A stretch of 34,220 nucleotides of DNA from JBEIVB01 sp040374085. GTDB lineage: Bacteria; Bacteroidota; Bacteroidia; UBA4408. Under the pieces are notes generated by a model, which was not told where the DNA came from, did not search any database, and saw only the letters and a program-made list of their open reading frames with translations. Shown in pieces: positions 15,243-23,282 of the stretch. The translations under genes were made by a program, and so were the position numbers. The first letter of the stretch is position 1, and the number at the start of each line of letters is the position of its first letter. The stretch spans positions 1-34,220 of the forward strand of contig JBEIVB010000018.1 of NCBI GenBank assembly GCA_040374085.1, written 5' to 3'.

Positions 15243-17087
15243 ATGGCAACAAAGAGCAACTATACTGAAGACAGCATAAGGTCCCTCGACTGGAAGGAAC
15301 ACATTCGATTGAGGCCGGGAATGTACATCGGAAAGCTGGGCGATGGTACCTCGCACGACGATGGCATTTACATTTTACTTAAAGAGGTAATCGACAACTC
15401 AATCGATGAGTTTGTTATGGGAAATGGGAAGGTAATTGAAATCACGATTACCGAGCGTACCCTTCGGATTCGCGATTATGGTCGAGGAATTCCTTTGGGA
15501 AAAGTTATCGATTGCGTTTCAAAGATCAATACCGGGGCTAAATACGATTCTGAGGCCTTTAAAAAATCCGTAGGTCTAAATGGAGTTGGAACCAAGGCGG
15601 TGAATGCTCTTAGTCAGTATTTTAAAGTGCAGTCTGTGCGGGATGGGCAGACCAAAGTGGTGGAGTTTAAGCAAGGTGCCATTACAAAGGACAATGCAGT
15701 AACCGCTTCAACGGAAAAGGCAGGCACCGTTGTCACCTTTACTCCGGACGATGCCATCTTTGGCAACTACCACTTCATCCATGAGTATGTAGAAAAGATG
15801 CTTTGGAATTATGCCTATCTGAATACCGGTTTAACCCTGGTGTTCAATGGCAAGAAGTTCTTTTCTGAGCGTGGTTTGTTCGATTTGCTCAACCAGAATT
15901 TGAGCGGCAACATTCTGTATCCTATTGTTCATTTGAGGGGGCACGACATTGAACTTGCGTTTACCCATGGAACCCACTACGGTGAAGAATACTACTCATT
16001 TGTTAACGGTCAGCATACCACCCAGGGTGGGACGCACCAGAATGCGTTTCGAGAGGCATTTGTGAAAACCGTACGTGAATTTTATAAGAAGGATTTCGAT
16101 GCTGTTGATGTGCGCACTTCCATTGTTGCGGCCCTTAGTGTAAAAGTTCAGGAACCCGTTTTTGAATCTCAGACCAAGACCAAGCTGGGCTCAACTGAGA
16201 TTAGTCCCCAGGGTCACAGCTTGCGCTCATTTATTGGCGATTTTGTTAAGCGGGAGTTGGACAATTTCTTGCATAAGCATTCCGATGTTGCCCAGCAAAT
16301 GTTGGAGAAAATTCTGCAATCCGAAAAGGAGCGTAAGGAGCTTACTGGAATTCGCAAGTTGGCCAGAGAGCGAGCCAAAAAGGCCAGTTTGCACAACCGC
16401 AAATTGCGCGATTGTAGGGTTCATTTCAATTCCAACGACGAGCGGAACCTCGAGACCACCCTGTTTATTACGGAGGGTGATTCGGCTTCTGGCTCCATCA
16501 CCAAAAGCAGAGACGTTGCTACCCAAGCCGTTTTCAGTTTAAAGGGTAAGCCGTTGAATTGTTTTGGGTTGACAAAAAAGGTTGTGTACGAGAACGAGGA
16601 ATTCAATCTGTTGCAAAGTGCATTGAACATTGAGGACGGGTTAGACGATTTGCGCTATAACAACATCGTAATTGCTACCGATGCCGATGTAGATGGCATG
16701 CACATACGTTTGCTGCTGATTACCTTCTTTCTTCAGTTTTTTCCCGATCTGGTTAAAAACGGGCATTTGTACATTTTGCAAACTCCATTGTTTCGCGTGC
16801 GCAATCGAAAAGAAACCCGCTATTGTTATTCTGAGGAAGAGCGTGTGCAGGCCATTTCGGCTTTGGGACCGAAGCCGGAGATTACTCGATTCAAAGGGCT
16901 TGGTGAAATTTCCCCAGACGAGTTCAAGCATTTCATTGGCAAAGACATGCGTTTGGAGCCCGTTTTGTTGGACAAGCAAACTTCTTTGGATCAGGTATTG
17001 TCTTACTACATGGGTAAGAATACACCGGCTCGCCAGGAGTTCATCATCCAAAACCTCAGGGTTGAGAAAGACATGGTAGAAGCGTAA
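15243..17087 (+). CDS. parE: DNA topoisomerase IV subunit B ParE
   Basis: ATPase subunit of a type IIA topoisomerase that separates replicated chromosomes. The 614-residue protein has the GHKL ATPase (EVIDNSIDEF, RDYGRGIPLG, GLNGVGTKAVNALS), the transducer domain, and TOPRIM with TEGDSASGSI and DADVDGMHI, followed by the RFKGLGEI segment. The short length and opening TEDSIRSLDWKEHIRLRPGMYIG fit the ParE lineage of Bacteroidota rather than GyrB. The frame is open 30 codons upstream, but the conserved N-terminus starts at the ATG at 15243. ParC would be the obligate partner and often adjoins; here the next gene is a secreted protein. A 7-bp inverted repeat overlaps the stop. Confidence 0.93.
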   Translation: MATKSNYTEDSIRSLDWKEHIRLRPGMYIGKLGDGTSHDDGIYILLKEVIDNSIDEFVMGNGKVIEITITERTLRIRDYGRGIPLGKVIDCVSKINTGAKYDSEAFKKSVGLNGVGTKAVNALSQYFKVQSVRDGQTKVVEFKQGAITKDNAVTASTEKAGTVVTFTPDDAIFGNYHFIHEYVEKMLWNYAYLNTGLTLVFNGKKFFSERGLFDLLNQNLSGNILYPIVHLRGHDIELAFTHGTHYGEEYYSFVNGQHTTQGGTHQNAFREAFVKTVREFYKKDFDAVDVRTSIVAALSVKVQEPVFESQTKTKLGSTEISPQGHSLRSFIGDFVKRELDNFLHKHSDVAQQMLEKILQSEKERKELTGIRKLARERAKKASLHNRKLRDCRVHFNSNDERNLETTLFITEGDSASGSITKSRDVATQAVFSLKGKPLNCFGLTKKVVYENEEFNLLQSALNIEDGLDDLRYNNIVIATDADVDGMHIRLLLITFFLQFFPDLVKNGHLYILQTPLFRVRNRKETRYCYSEEERVQAISALGPKPEITRFKGLGEISPDEFKHFIGKDMRLEPVLLDKQTSLDQVLSYYMGKNTPARQEFIIQNLRVEKDMVEA

Positions 17088-17099
17088 TTCATGCTTCTA
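17077..17099. terminator. Inverted repeat over the parE stop codon
   Basis: TAGAAGC (17077-17083) and GCTTCTA (17093-17099) form a perfect 7-bp stem with a 9-nt loop that contains the parE TAA. No T-run follows, so this is at best a Rho-dependent or processing hairpin. Confidence 0.3.
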
Positions 17100-17162
17100 T
17101 GTTGATAACATTAAGCACACGGTTAAGACTCTATCTGAATTAAAGCAGATTTTTGATTGTTG

Positions 17163-19151
17163 ATGATGCGTAAAAAAACTCAGAACAACCCTTCTTTGCC
17201 ATGGACATTTTTGTCGATGATGTTTGTGTTGTTCTTTTGTTTTCCGGCATACGCTCAGCCTCCTACCAATGACAACTGCGGTGGGGCAACTCTCATTTGC
17301 GCTGGAACACCCGTTTCGGGTACCACTGTTGGGGCAACTCCGGATGGGGTTAACCCTTCCTGTTTTGGTGTGGAAAATGGAGTTTGGTTTACGTTTACCA
17401 CACTGCCTTCCGTAGGGAATGCGATTGTTTCCTTTACAAATCTTGTATCCATCAATGGCAATACAGGTTTGCAAGTAGCGGTGTTTTCTGGGAACAATGG
17501 ATGCGCCTCATTGGCGGAGTTGGTCTGCGATACTTTGTTTAATACAGATTTTTCCCTTCCGGTTAACAATCTTCCACCGGGCACGGTGTGCTATGTTCTA
17601 GTAGATGGCGCTCAACAGGCCGGGTTGCCTGGGCTTTCTAGTTTTTCGGTGAGCATAAGTGGATCTGCTGTTGAACCCTTTATGTCGCTTCAGATCAATC
17701 AGCCACCCTGCAACAGTCCAACTGGCAGCATCCTGGTTGATTCCTTGGTATTTGGCGGTACCAATGTGTTGTTTTCCCTAAACGGAGGCACTCCCCAGGC
17801 AGTTGGGATTTTCCTCAATTTAACTCCTGGTTTTTATTCCGTTCAGGTTAGCAACGACGAGGGGTGCGACCTCGTTCTTACGGCAACCATTAACCCTGCC
17901 ACCATCATTCAGAGTACCCTTACCACCAACGCAGCAAACTGCAATGTATCCGATGGCTCCATCAGCATTACTGGAGTAAGCGGAGGTAGCGGAACCTACC
18001 AGTTCTCATTGAATGATACCCTTAATCAGGGCAGCGGTACATTTACGGGTTTGGGTGCAGGTTTTTACACCGTTGTTATCAGCGATGGGAACTGTGATAC
18101 CACGCTTACGGCTATTGTTGCCTCCCAGCAGGGCATACAATTTGCCTCTGCCCAAATTACCGATGCAAATTGCGGCGCAAACAACGGGGTGGTTTCTTAT
18201 GCTGCTGCAAACAGCGTAGTATCTGTACCACCACAAACCAACTACACCTTTTCTTTATGTAACCCTTTGGGAACCGTAATTACCTCCAATACTACAGGGG
18301 TGTTTAACGGTCTCCCAGCCGGATTTTATTATGTTCGTATTTTCGATCCAAACAACTGCGAGTTTGTGGACCGTGTCACCGTCAATTCCTTGCCCGGGCC
18401 AACCGTAACTGCCAGTGTTCAAGCACCGGATGATTGCGGTAACAAGACGGGTAGCGTGGTTTTTACCCCGGCAGATGGTGTGCCTCCATACATGTATTCG
18501 GTTGCCGGCGCCGTATTCACTTCATCAAATACGGCAATCGGTTTAGGAGCAGGTAATTATACTGTTGTGGTAAAAGATGTGAACGGTTGCACTTCTCAGT
18601 CTTCTTTTTCGGTTGCCGAAGGGAATGGTGGAGTTTCGCGCCGTTGCGATGCCGGCTTGGATCAACAGATCTATCTCGGTGAAAAGGCTCGCATTCAACC
18701 TGTCTTTCTACCGGGTTCTACCTTTTCTATAAGTCCTTCTACCAGCTTTATCTCCCCGAACGATACCACATTTGTTGTAAGTCCTCCTATCAATACCACT
18801 TATACCTTGACCGTTGTGGAGCCAAATGGTTGTGTGTGCACATCGCGGGTAACCATTAATGTCCTCAATACTATTAAGGTTGCAAATGCCATCACACCCA
18901 ATCAGGATGGGATCAACGACATTTGGATCATTCAGAACGTGGAGAATTACGATAATGTTGAAGTGTATTTGTATACCCGCTGGGGTCAGCGTATTTTTTA
19001 CAGTTCTGGCTATCCGCCTGGTGCTGAGTTCAATGGTACCTTTTTAGGCTCCTCTCTTCCTGTTGCAACGTATTATTACGTTGTTAAATTTAATTTCCGT
19101 GGAGAGAAACGAAACTATTATTACACCGGATCTCTTGCTCTTCTCCGATGA
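17163..19151 (+). CDS. T9SS type B cargo protein with SprB-like repeats
   Basis: A secreted 662-residue surface protein. It has a signal peptide (cleavage after AYA, about residue 31), an N-terminal Cys-containing beta domain beginning NDNCGGATLICAG with VWFTFTT (about 35-180), four degenerate repeats of about 60-75 residues resembling SprB repeats (about 180-490; each with Cys near the start, GS(I/V), F-S-L/YSV, then GFYTVxxxDxxxC), and a C-terminal CHU_C-type sorting domain (about 575-662; ANAITPNQDGINDIWII, YTRWGQRIFYSSGY, ATYYYVVKF). That C-terminus marks export by type IX secretion by the type B route. A TTG-led frame starts at 17157, but the ATG at 17163 is the better start. It overlaps the PorP/SprF gene as ATGA. 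Confidence 0.9.
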   Translation: MMRKKTQNNPSLPWTFLSMMFVLFFCFPAYAQPPTNDNCGGATLICAGTPVSGTTVGATPDGVNPSCFGVENGVWFTFTTLPSVGNAIVSFTNLVSINGNTGLQVAVFSGNNGCASLAELVCDTLFNTDFSLPVNNLPPGTVCYVLVDGAQQAGLPGLSSFSVSISGSAVEPFMSLQINQPPCNSPTGSILVDSLVFGGTNVLFSLNGGTPQAVGIFLNLTPGFYSVQVSNDEGCDLVLTATINPATIIQSTLTTNAANCNVSDGSISITGVSGGSGTYQFSLNDTLNQGSGTFTGLGAGFYTVVISDGNCDTTLTAIVASQQGIQFASAQITDANCGANNGVVSYAAANSVVSVPPQTNYTFSLCNPLGTVITSNTTGVFNGLPAGFYYVRIFDPNNCEFVDRVTVNSLPGPTVTASVQAPDDCGNKTGSVVFTPADGVPPYMYSVAGAVFTSSNTAIGLGAGNYTVVVKDVNGCTSQSSFSVAEGNGGVSRRCDAGLDQQIYLGEKARIQPVFLPGSTFSISPSTSFISPNDTTFVVSPPINTTYTLTVVEPNGCVCTSRVTINVLNTIKVANAITPNQDGINDIWIIQNVENYDNVEVYLYTRWGQRIFYSSGYPPGAEFNGTFLGSSLPVATYYYVVKFNFRGEKRNYYYTGSLALLR

Positions 19152-20125
19152 ACTCATTTTTAAAGCGGCTTTTATGGATGAGTATGGCTTTTCAGCTGTG
19201 TGTGGGTTTATCGCTTGCTCAACAAACCTCTCAGTTTACCCAATATCATCTCAATTACTTTGGCCTCAATCCGGCGGCAGCAGGTAGTTTGCGTTGTTAT
19301 GAGGCAAAAATTGGAACTCGCTCTCAGTGGGTAGGATTTGAGGGAGCTCCCAAAACCAGCTTTGTAAGCGTGAATGGCGCCATTCCCCGTAAGAAAAGAC
19401 CTTGGATTCGATCAAAACATGCAGTAGGTTTTATGGCTGAAATCGATCAAACCGGATCAAACGGCCCAATTCGCACCACCACTCTTTCCTTGGCATATGC
19501 CTATCATGTACCCATTAGGGGAGATGTGTTTTTCTCTGCCGGTATCTTCGCCGGCGTGAAACAATGGACCGTTGCTATGGATCAGTTTGAGGTTTTTCAA
19601 TTAGGAGATCCGGTTCTGCAGCGGGGTTCGAACTCCGCGATTATTTATCCCGATTTTAACCCCGGGCTCATGCTCTACAGCGATAAGTATTACGTTGGAC
19701 TGTCCATTAAACAGATTTGGAGAAATGATTTGACAAAAGTTGTTGGAAGCGGTGATTCACGTTTGAAGTGGCATTATATAGCAACCGGGGGCTACCGTTT
19801 GGATAATGGATTAAGTCCCTACAGCTTCATCCCATCTGTCAACATTAAATACGCAGCATCTACTTTTCCCGGGGTTGACTTAAATTTTATGATGAATTAC
19901 AACAGACAATGGGACTTGGGGGTTTCCTACAGAGTTGTAGAAGGTTTTTGTGCATACACCAGTTACACCATACGAAGCATAAACATAGGGTATTCGTTTG
20001 ATTACACCCTCTCCAAAATTCGTTTTGGTTCGGCCAATACCCATGAAATTATTCTTACTTGGCGCCGATGCCCCAAGTCTAATACCGAAGAGAAAGACAT
20101 GTTGCGTTGTCCGGCATGGCGTTGA
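19148..20125 (+). CDS. PorP/SprF family outer membrane protein
   Basis: A 325-residue outer membrane barrel of the PorP/SprF family. It has a signal peptide (about 1-25, ending SLA-Q) followed by the family start QTSQFTQYHLNYFGLNPAAAGS, a variant of the usual YxxNPAxAG motif. Regular amphipathic strands follow (HAVGFMAEIDQTG, LSLAYAYHVPI, WDLGVSYRV, SINIGYSFDYTLS). Such proteins act with the type IX secretion machinery; SprF is needed for export of its neighbouring type B cargo SprB in Flavobacterium. The ATGA overlap with the upstream type B cargo gene strongly suggests the two work as a dedicated pair. The C-terminal stretch after the last strand (CPKSNTEEKDMLRCPAWR) has two cysteines and is not typical barrel. 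Confidence 0.92.
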   Translation: MNSFLKRLLWMSMAFQLCVGLSLAQQTSQFTQYHLNYFGLNPAAAGSLRCYEAKIGTRSQWVGFEGAPKTSFVSVNGAIPRKKRPWIRSKHAVGFMAEIDQTGSNGPIRTTTLSLAYAYHVPIRGDVFFSAGIFAGVKQWTVAMDQFEVFQLGDPVLQRGSNSAIIYPDFNPGLMLYSDKYYVGLSIKQIWRNDLTKVVGSGDSRLKWHYIATGGYRLDNGLSPYSFIPSVNIKYAASTFPGVDLNFMMNYNRQWDLGVSYRVVEGFCAYTSYTIRSINIGYSFDYTLSKIRFGSANTHEIILTWRRCPKSNTEEKDMLRCPAWR

Positions 20126-20142
20126 TTTTTTTTGCTTTTAAA

Positions 20143-20158
20143 TTTAGATTGTTCTAAA
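20143..20158 (+). promoter_or_regulatory. Candidate MntR/DtxR operator
   Basis: TTTAGA-TTGT-TCTAAA is a perfect 6-bp inverted repeat with a 4-nt spacer, 24 nt upstream of the mntR start and just upstream of a -7-like TATACTTG. TTAG/CTAA half-sites are typical of DtxR-family boxes, so this is a good candidate for manganese- or iron-responsive autoregulation of the mntR-mntH operon. Confidence 0.55.
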
Positions 20159-20166
20159 AATTAAAT

Positions 20167-20174
20167 TATACTTG
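20167..20174 (+). promoter_or_regulatory. Candidate -7 element (TATACTTG) for mntR
   Basis: TATACTTG differs from TAnnTTTG at one base and ends 8 nt before the mntR ATG, 8 nt downstream of the palindromic operator candidate. No clear -33 TTG is present at the usual distance. Confidence 0.35.
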
Positions 20175-20182
20175 CAAAAATA

Positions 20183-20842
20183 ATGACGCTTACCACACCC
20201 ACCCAAGACAACTATCTGAAGGCCATATTGGCCCTGGAGCGTGAGGGAAAGGTGTCAACCAATGCACTGGCAGAGCGATTGAACACCTCTGCTCCAACGG
20301 TTACCGATATGTTGAAAAAGTTGGTTTCCGAAGGATGGATTGATTACCGGCCTTACTACGGTGCTACATTAACGAAAAAGGGACAGCAACGAGCGGGAAT
20401 CATTGTGCGACGGCATCGCCTTTGGGAAGTGTTTCTTACCCGGCGTCTTGGAATACCATGGGGTGAGGTTCATCCGATGGCTGAGGAGCTGGAACACATT
20501 GCATTTGATGAACTCACAAGGCGTTTGGATGCTTATTTGGGGTATCCGAAATTCGATCCTCACGGTGAGCCTATTCCCGATGAAACGGGGCAATGGCCTC
20601 AAAAAGAGGGTCATCCCCTAGCAGAAGTTCCCTTGCAAAAATGGGTAACGCTGGTGGGGGTAAGAAGTAGGATGCAAGGGTTATTGGAATTTTTGTCCAA
20701 TCAAGGTGTAAAAATCGGTGGCAGCCTATTGGTGGTGCGCAAAAACTCGTTCGACAACAGTTTGGAGGTTCGGGTGAAAGGCAAAGACACCTTTGTCTGT
20801 TCTGCTGAAATGGCACATCAATTGTATGTAATAAAAAAATGA
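20183..20842 (+). CDS. mntR: DtxR/MntR family metal-dependent repressor
   Basis: A 219-residue DtxR-family regulator: winged helix (about 1-65, APTVTDMLKKL recognition helix), dimerisation/metal domain (about 66-140), and a C-terminal FeoA/SH3-like domain (about 150-219). Metal ligands of the family are visible: His78, Glu82, His97, Glu101, Glu104 and His105. Glu101 stands where DtxR has Cys and MntR has Glu, which leans toward manganese. At the selectivity position (Asp8 in B. subtilis MntR, Met10 in DtxR) this protein has Asn10, by my manual alignment. It overlaps the Nramp gene as ATGA and has a palindromic operator candidate upstream, so it most likely controls manganese uptake and its own expression. 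Confidence 0.9.
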   Translation: MTLTTPTQDNYLKAILALEREGKVSTNALAERLNTSAPTVTDMLKKLVSEGWIDYRPYYGATLTKKGQQRAGIIVRRHRLWEVFLTRRLGIPWGEVHPMAEELEHIAFDELTRRLDAYLGYPKFDPHGEPIPDETGQWPQKEGHPLAEVPLQKWVTLVGVRSRMQGLLEFLSNQGVKIGGSLLVVRKNSFDNSLEVRVKGKDTFVCSAEMAHQLYVIKK

Positions 20843-22722
20843 AACCAACCGCTTCATCTAAGTCACTCTCAGAAGTGCATGCTACCGTTGAGGTGGGTGG
20901 TCATCGCACGTGGTGGCGCCGCATGTTGGCTTTTGCCGGGCCGGGTTATTTGGTGTCGGTTGGATACATGGATCCTGGCAATTGGGCCACAGACTTAGCG
21001 GGCGGCAGTCGTTTTGGATACTCCCTTTTGTGGGTGCTGCTTATGTCGAACGGTATGGCCTTGCTCTTACAAAGTTTGAGTGCTCGTTTGGGTATTGTTA
21101 GAGGCCTCGATTTGGCCCAAGCTTCCAGAGCAACTTACCCTAAAGCCATCAACCTGTCGCTGTATATACTTGCTGAAGTCGCCATTGCCGCCTGCGATTT
21201 GGCAGAGGTTCTGGGTATGGCCATCGCATTAAATCTTTTGTTTGGACTTCCCCTGATAACCGGGGTTCTTATCACCGCATTGGATTCTTTTATTCTCCTG
21301 TTTTTGCTTCAGGTGGGGATCCGCAAAATGGAGGCCTTTATTGTATCTCTGGTGGTCCTCATCGGCATTTGTTTTTTTGCCCAACTGTGGATGGCAAAAC
21401 CCGATGTTGGGGAGGTTGTTAAAGGGTTTGTGCCGAGTTTGCAGGGTACGGAAGCGTTGTACATTGCCATTGGAATCATAGGAGCAACGGTTATGCCTCA
21501 CAACCTTTATTTGCACAGTTCTCTGGTTCAAACGCGCAGAATATCGGGTGGTGAGAAGGCATTAAAGCAAGCCATACGTTTTAATTTTCTAGACTCTGCG
21601 GTGGCGCTTAATCTTGCTTTTTTTGTGAATGCAGCCATCTTGGTGCTGGCTGCCACGGTTTTTCATAAGATGGGGCACCAAGAGGTGGCTGAGATTCAAG
21701 ATGCACACCGCCTTCTGGCGCCTCTCCTCGGGTCTTCATGGGCACCCATTCTGTTTGGTGTGGCGTTGTTGGCATCAGGTCAAAGTTCCACCATCACCGG
21801 CACCCTTGCCGGACAGGTGGTGATGGAGGGCTATCTGCACCTGCGCATTCAACCCTGGGCGCGGCGCCTGATAACCCGTTTGCTGGCCATTGTGCCGGCA
21901 GTAATTACGCTGCTGGTTTATGGTGAACATGCTACGGGTAAGCTGCTGGTTTTTAGTCAGGTTATTCTCAGTATGCAACTTGGCTTTGCCGTTATTCCTC
22001 TGATTCATTTTGTAAGCGATCGGAAAACGATGGGGGTCTTTGCTGCTGGCATCGGAGTTAAGATTTTGGCTTGGATTTCGGCTGCCGTTATCGTTAGTCT
22101 AAATCTGGGATTGGTGGTAAATGCATTTCAACAGGGGCTTGAATCGGCTTCCCATCTTTGGGTTTGGTGGGGGGTGGTTTTGCCCGCAATGCTCATTGGA
22201 GTAATGTTGTTGTTGTACGTTGTATTTCATCCTTGGCTGCCCAAGTTAAAGCCTCAGGGTACGGGTCTTATTCACCCGGAGGTTTTTCTTGCTGAGGAGT
22301 TTGAGGCAGATGCTCAGCAGTGGAATCGCATTGCGGTTTGTTTGGATTTTTCTGAATCCGACACCAAAGCCATGCGAAGGGCTTTGGGTATGGGTGGAAA
22401 ATCTGCATCCTACATTTTGCTTCACGTGAGTGAGTCTCCGGGTGCTCTCATTCTGGGTAAAGAGGTTGAGGATCAGGAAGCAACCCTAGATCAGCAGCGG
22501 CTTTCCGAATGGCAAACCAAACTTCAATCGCAGGGATATGCGGTGGAGATTAGCCTCGGATTTGGGAATCCCAAGCGCACCATACCCCATTTGGTCAAAG
22601 AGGTAGACGCAGGTGTATTGGTTATGGCTGCGCATGGTCATAAAGGCTGGAGAGATTGGCTGCTGGGAACCACCCTCGATGATGTGAGACACCGCATCTC
22701 CATTCCCCTGCTAATTGTATAG
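20839..22722 (+). CDS. Nramp (MntH-like) metal transporter fused to a universal stress protein domain
   Basis: A 627-residue inner membrane protein. Residues about 30-470 are an Nramp divalent metal transporter with the substrate motifs DPGN (45-48, first helix) and MPHN (about 219, sixth helix; the Met favours Mn/Fe over Mg), and about 11 hydrophobic segments. Residues about 495-627 form a universal stress protein domain (RIAVCLDFSES, GVLVMAAHGHKGWRDWLLGTT), including the GxxG..GTT nucleotide-binding loop, placed in the cytosol after the last helix. Plain MntH proteins are about 410-450 residues, so the extra domain is a true fusion. It is translationally coupled to mntR and followed after 3 bp by a NadR-like kinase. 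Proton-driven Mn2+ import is the likely activity, possibly tuned by adenine nucleotide. Confidence 0.92.
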   Translation: MKPTASSKSLSEVHATVEVGGHRTWWRRMLAFAGPGYLVSVGYMDPGNWATDLAGGSRFGYSLLWVLLMSNGMALLLQSLSARLGIVRGLDLAQASRATYPKAINLSLYILAEVAIAACDLAEVLGMAIALNLLFGLPLITGVLITALDSFILLFLLQVGIRKMEAFIVSLVVLIGICFFAQLWMAKPDVGEVVKGFVPSLQGTEALYIAIGIIGATVMPHNLYLHSSLVQTRRISGGEKALKQAIRFNFLDSAVALNLAFFVNAAILVLAATVFHKMGHQEVAEIQDAHRLLAPLLGSSWAPILFGVALLASGQSSTITGTLAGQVVMEGYLHLRIQPWARRLITRLLAIVPAVITLLVYGEHATGKLLVFSQVILSMQLGFAVIPLIHFVSDRKTMGVFAAGIGVKILAWISAAVIVSLNLGLVVNAFQQGLESASHLWVWWGVVLPAMLIGVMLLLYVVFHPWLPKLKPQGTGLIHPEVFLAEEFEADAQQWNRIAVCLDFSESDTKAMRRALGMGGKSASYILLHVSESPGALILGKEVEDQEATLDQQRLSEWQTKLQSQGYAVEISLGFGNPKRTIPHLVKEVDAGVLVMAAHGHKGWRDWLLGTTLDDVRHRISIPLLIV

Positions 22723-22725
22723 TTC

Positions 22726-23223
22726 ATGCTCAGGATCGCGATTGTAGGCGCAGAGTCAACCGGCAAAACTCAATTGGCCGAGCAGTTGAGTAAGCACCTA
22801 CACCTACCCGTTTTGGATGAGGTGGCACGGGATTACCTCAGCGGCCGATCCGGCTACAATTGGCAAGATGTAGAGAACATTGCCCAATTGCAATGGATGC
22901 AAGAGACCGAACTTTTAAACCAAGGAAGAGGAGGGATTTTTGACACCAACCTCGTCGTTACCATGATTTGGTCTGAGGTGGTTTTCGGCAAACCCTCGCT
23001 GTTTTCAGAGGCACATTTTAATGCAGGAAGATTTGATGCGTGCCTTCTTTGTTACCCTGATCTGCCATGGGAGCCAGACCCTTTGCGCGAACATCCTCAT
23101 CGCAGAGAGGAAATACACCAGCGGTATCTGAACAAGCTCCTTCATTTGGGTGTAGGGTTTCACGAAATTCGGGGTAACGGCTTCGATCGTTTTCAAAATG
23201 CATTGCGTGCATTGGGTATTTAA
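22726..23223 (+). CDS. NadR-type ATPase/ribosylnicotinamide-kinase-like protein
   Basis: A 165-residue P-loop protein with Walker A GAESTGKT (8-15), a DEVARDYL segment and an IFDTN Walker B-like strand, resembling the C-terminal kinase domain of NadR (phosphorylation of nicotinamide riboside). It lacks the adenylyltransferase and DNA-binding parts of full NadR and is slightly shorter than the usual kinase domain. The LREHPHRREEIH part fits the NadR-type lid region. It starts 3 bp after the Nramp stop, making it the third gene of the manganese operon. No pnuC transporter is nearby. The family is fairly sure; nicotinamide riboside as substrate is an inference. Confidence 0.8.
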   Translation: MLRIAIVGAESTGKTQLAEQLSKHLHLPVLDEVARDYLSGRSGYNWQDVENIAQLQWMQETELLNQGRGGIFDTNLVVTMIWSEVVFGKPSLFSEAHFNAGRFDACLLCYPDLPWEPDPLREHPHRREEIHQRYLNKLLHLGVGFHEIRGNGFDRFQNALRALGI

Positions 23224-23246
23224 TCCAAAGAATTGCCGCCGTTGAT

Positions 23247-23254
23247 TAACTTTG
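23247..23254 (+). promoter_or_regulatory. Candidate -7 element (TAACTTTG) for the ricT-gldH operon
   Basis: A perfect TAnnTTTG match 28 nt upstream of the ricT-like ATG, in the 59-bp gap after the NadR-like gene. No good -33 TTG is seen at 17-23 nt, so this is suggestive only. Confidence 0.4.
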
Positions 23255-23282
23255 CCCTTCATCAAAAAAAACCATTAGCAAG

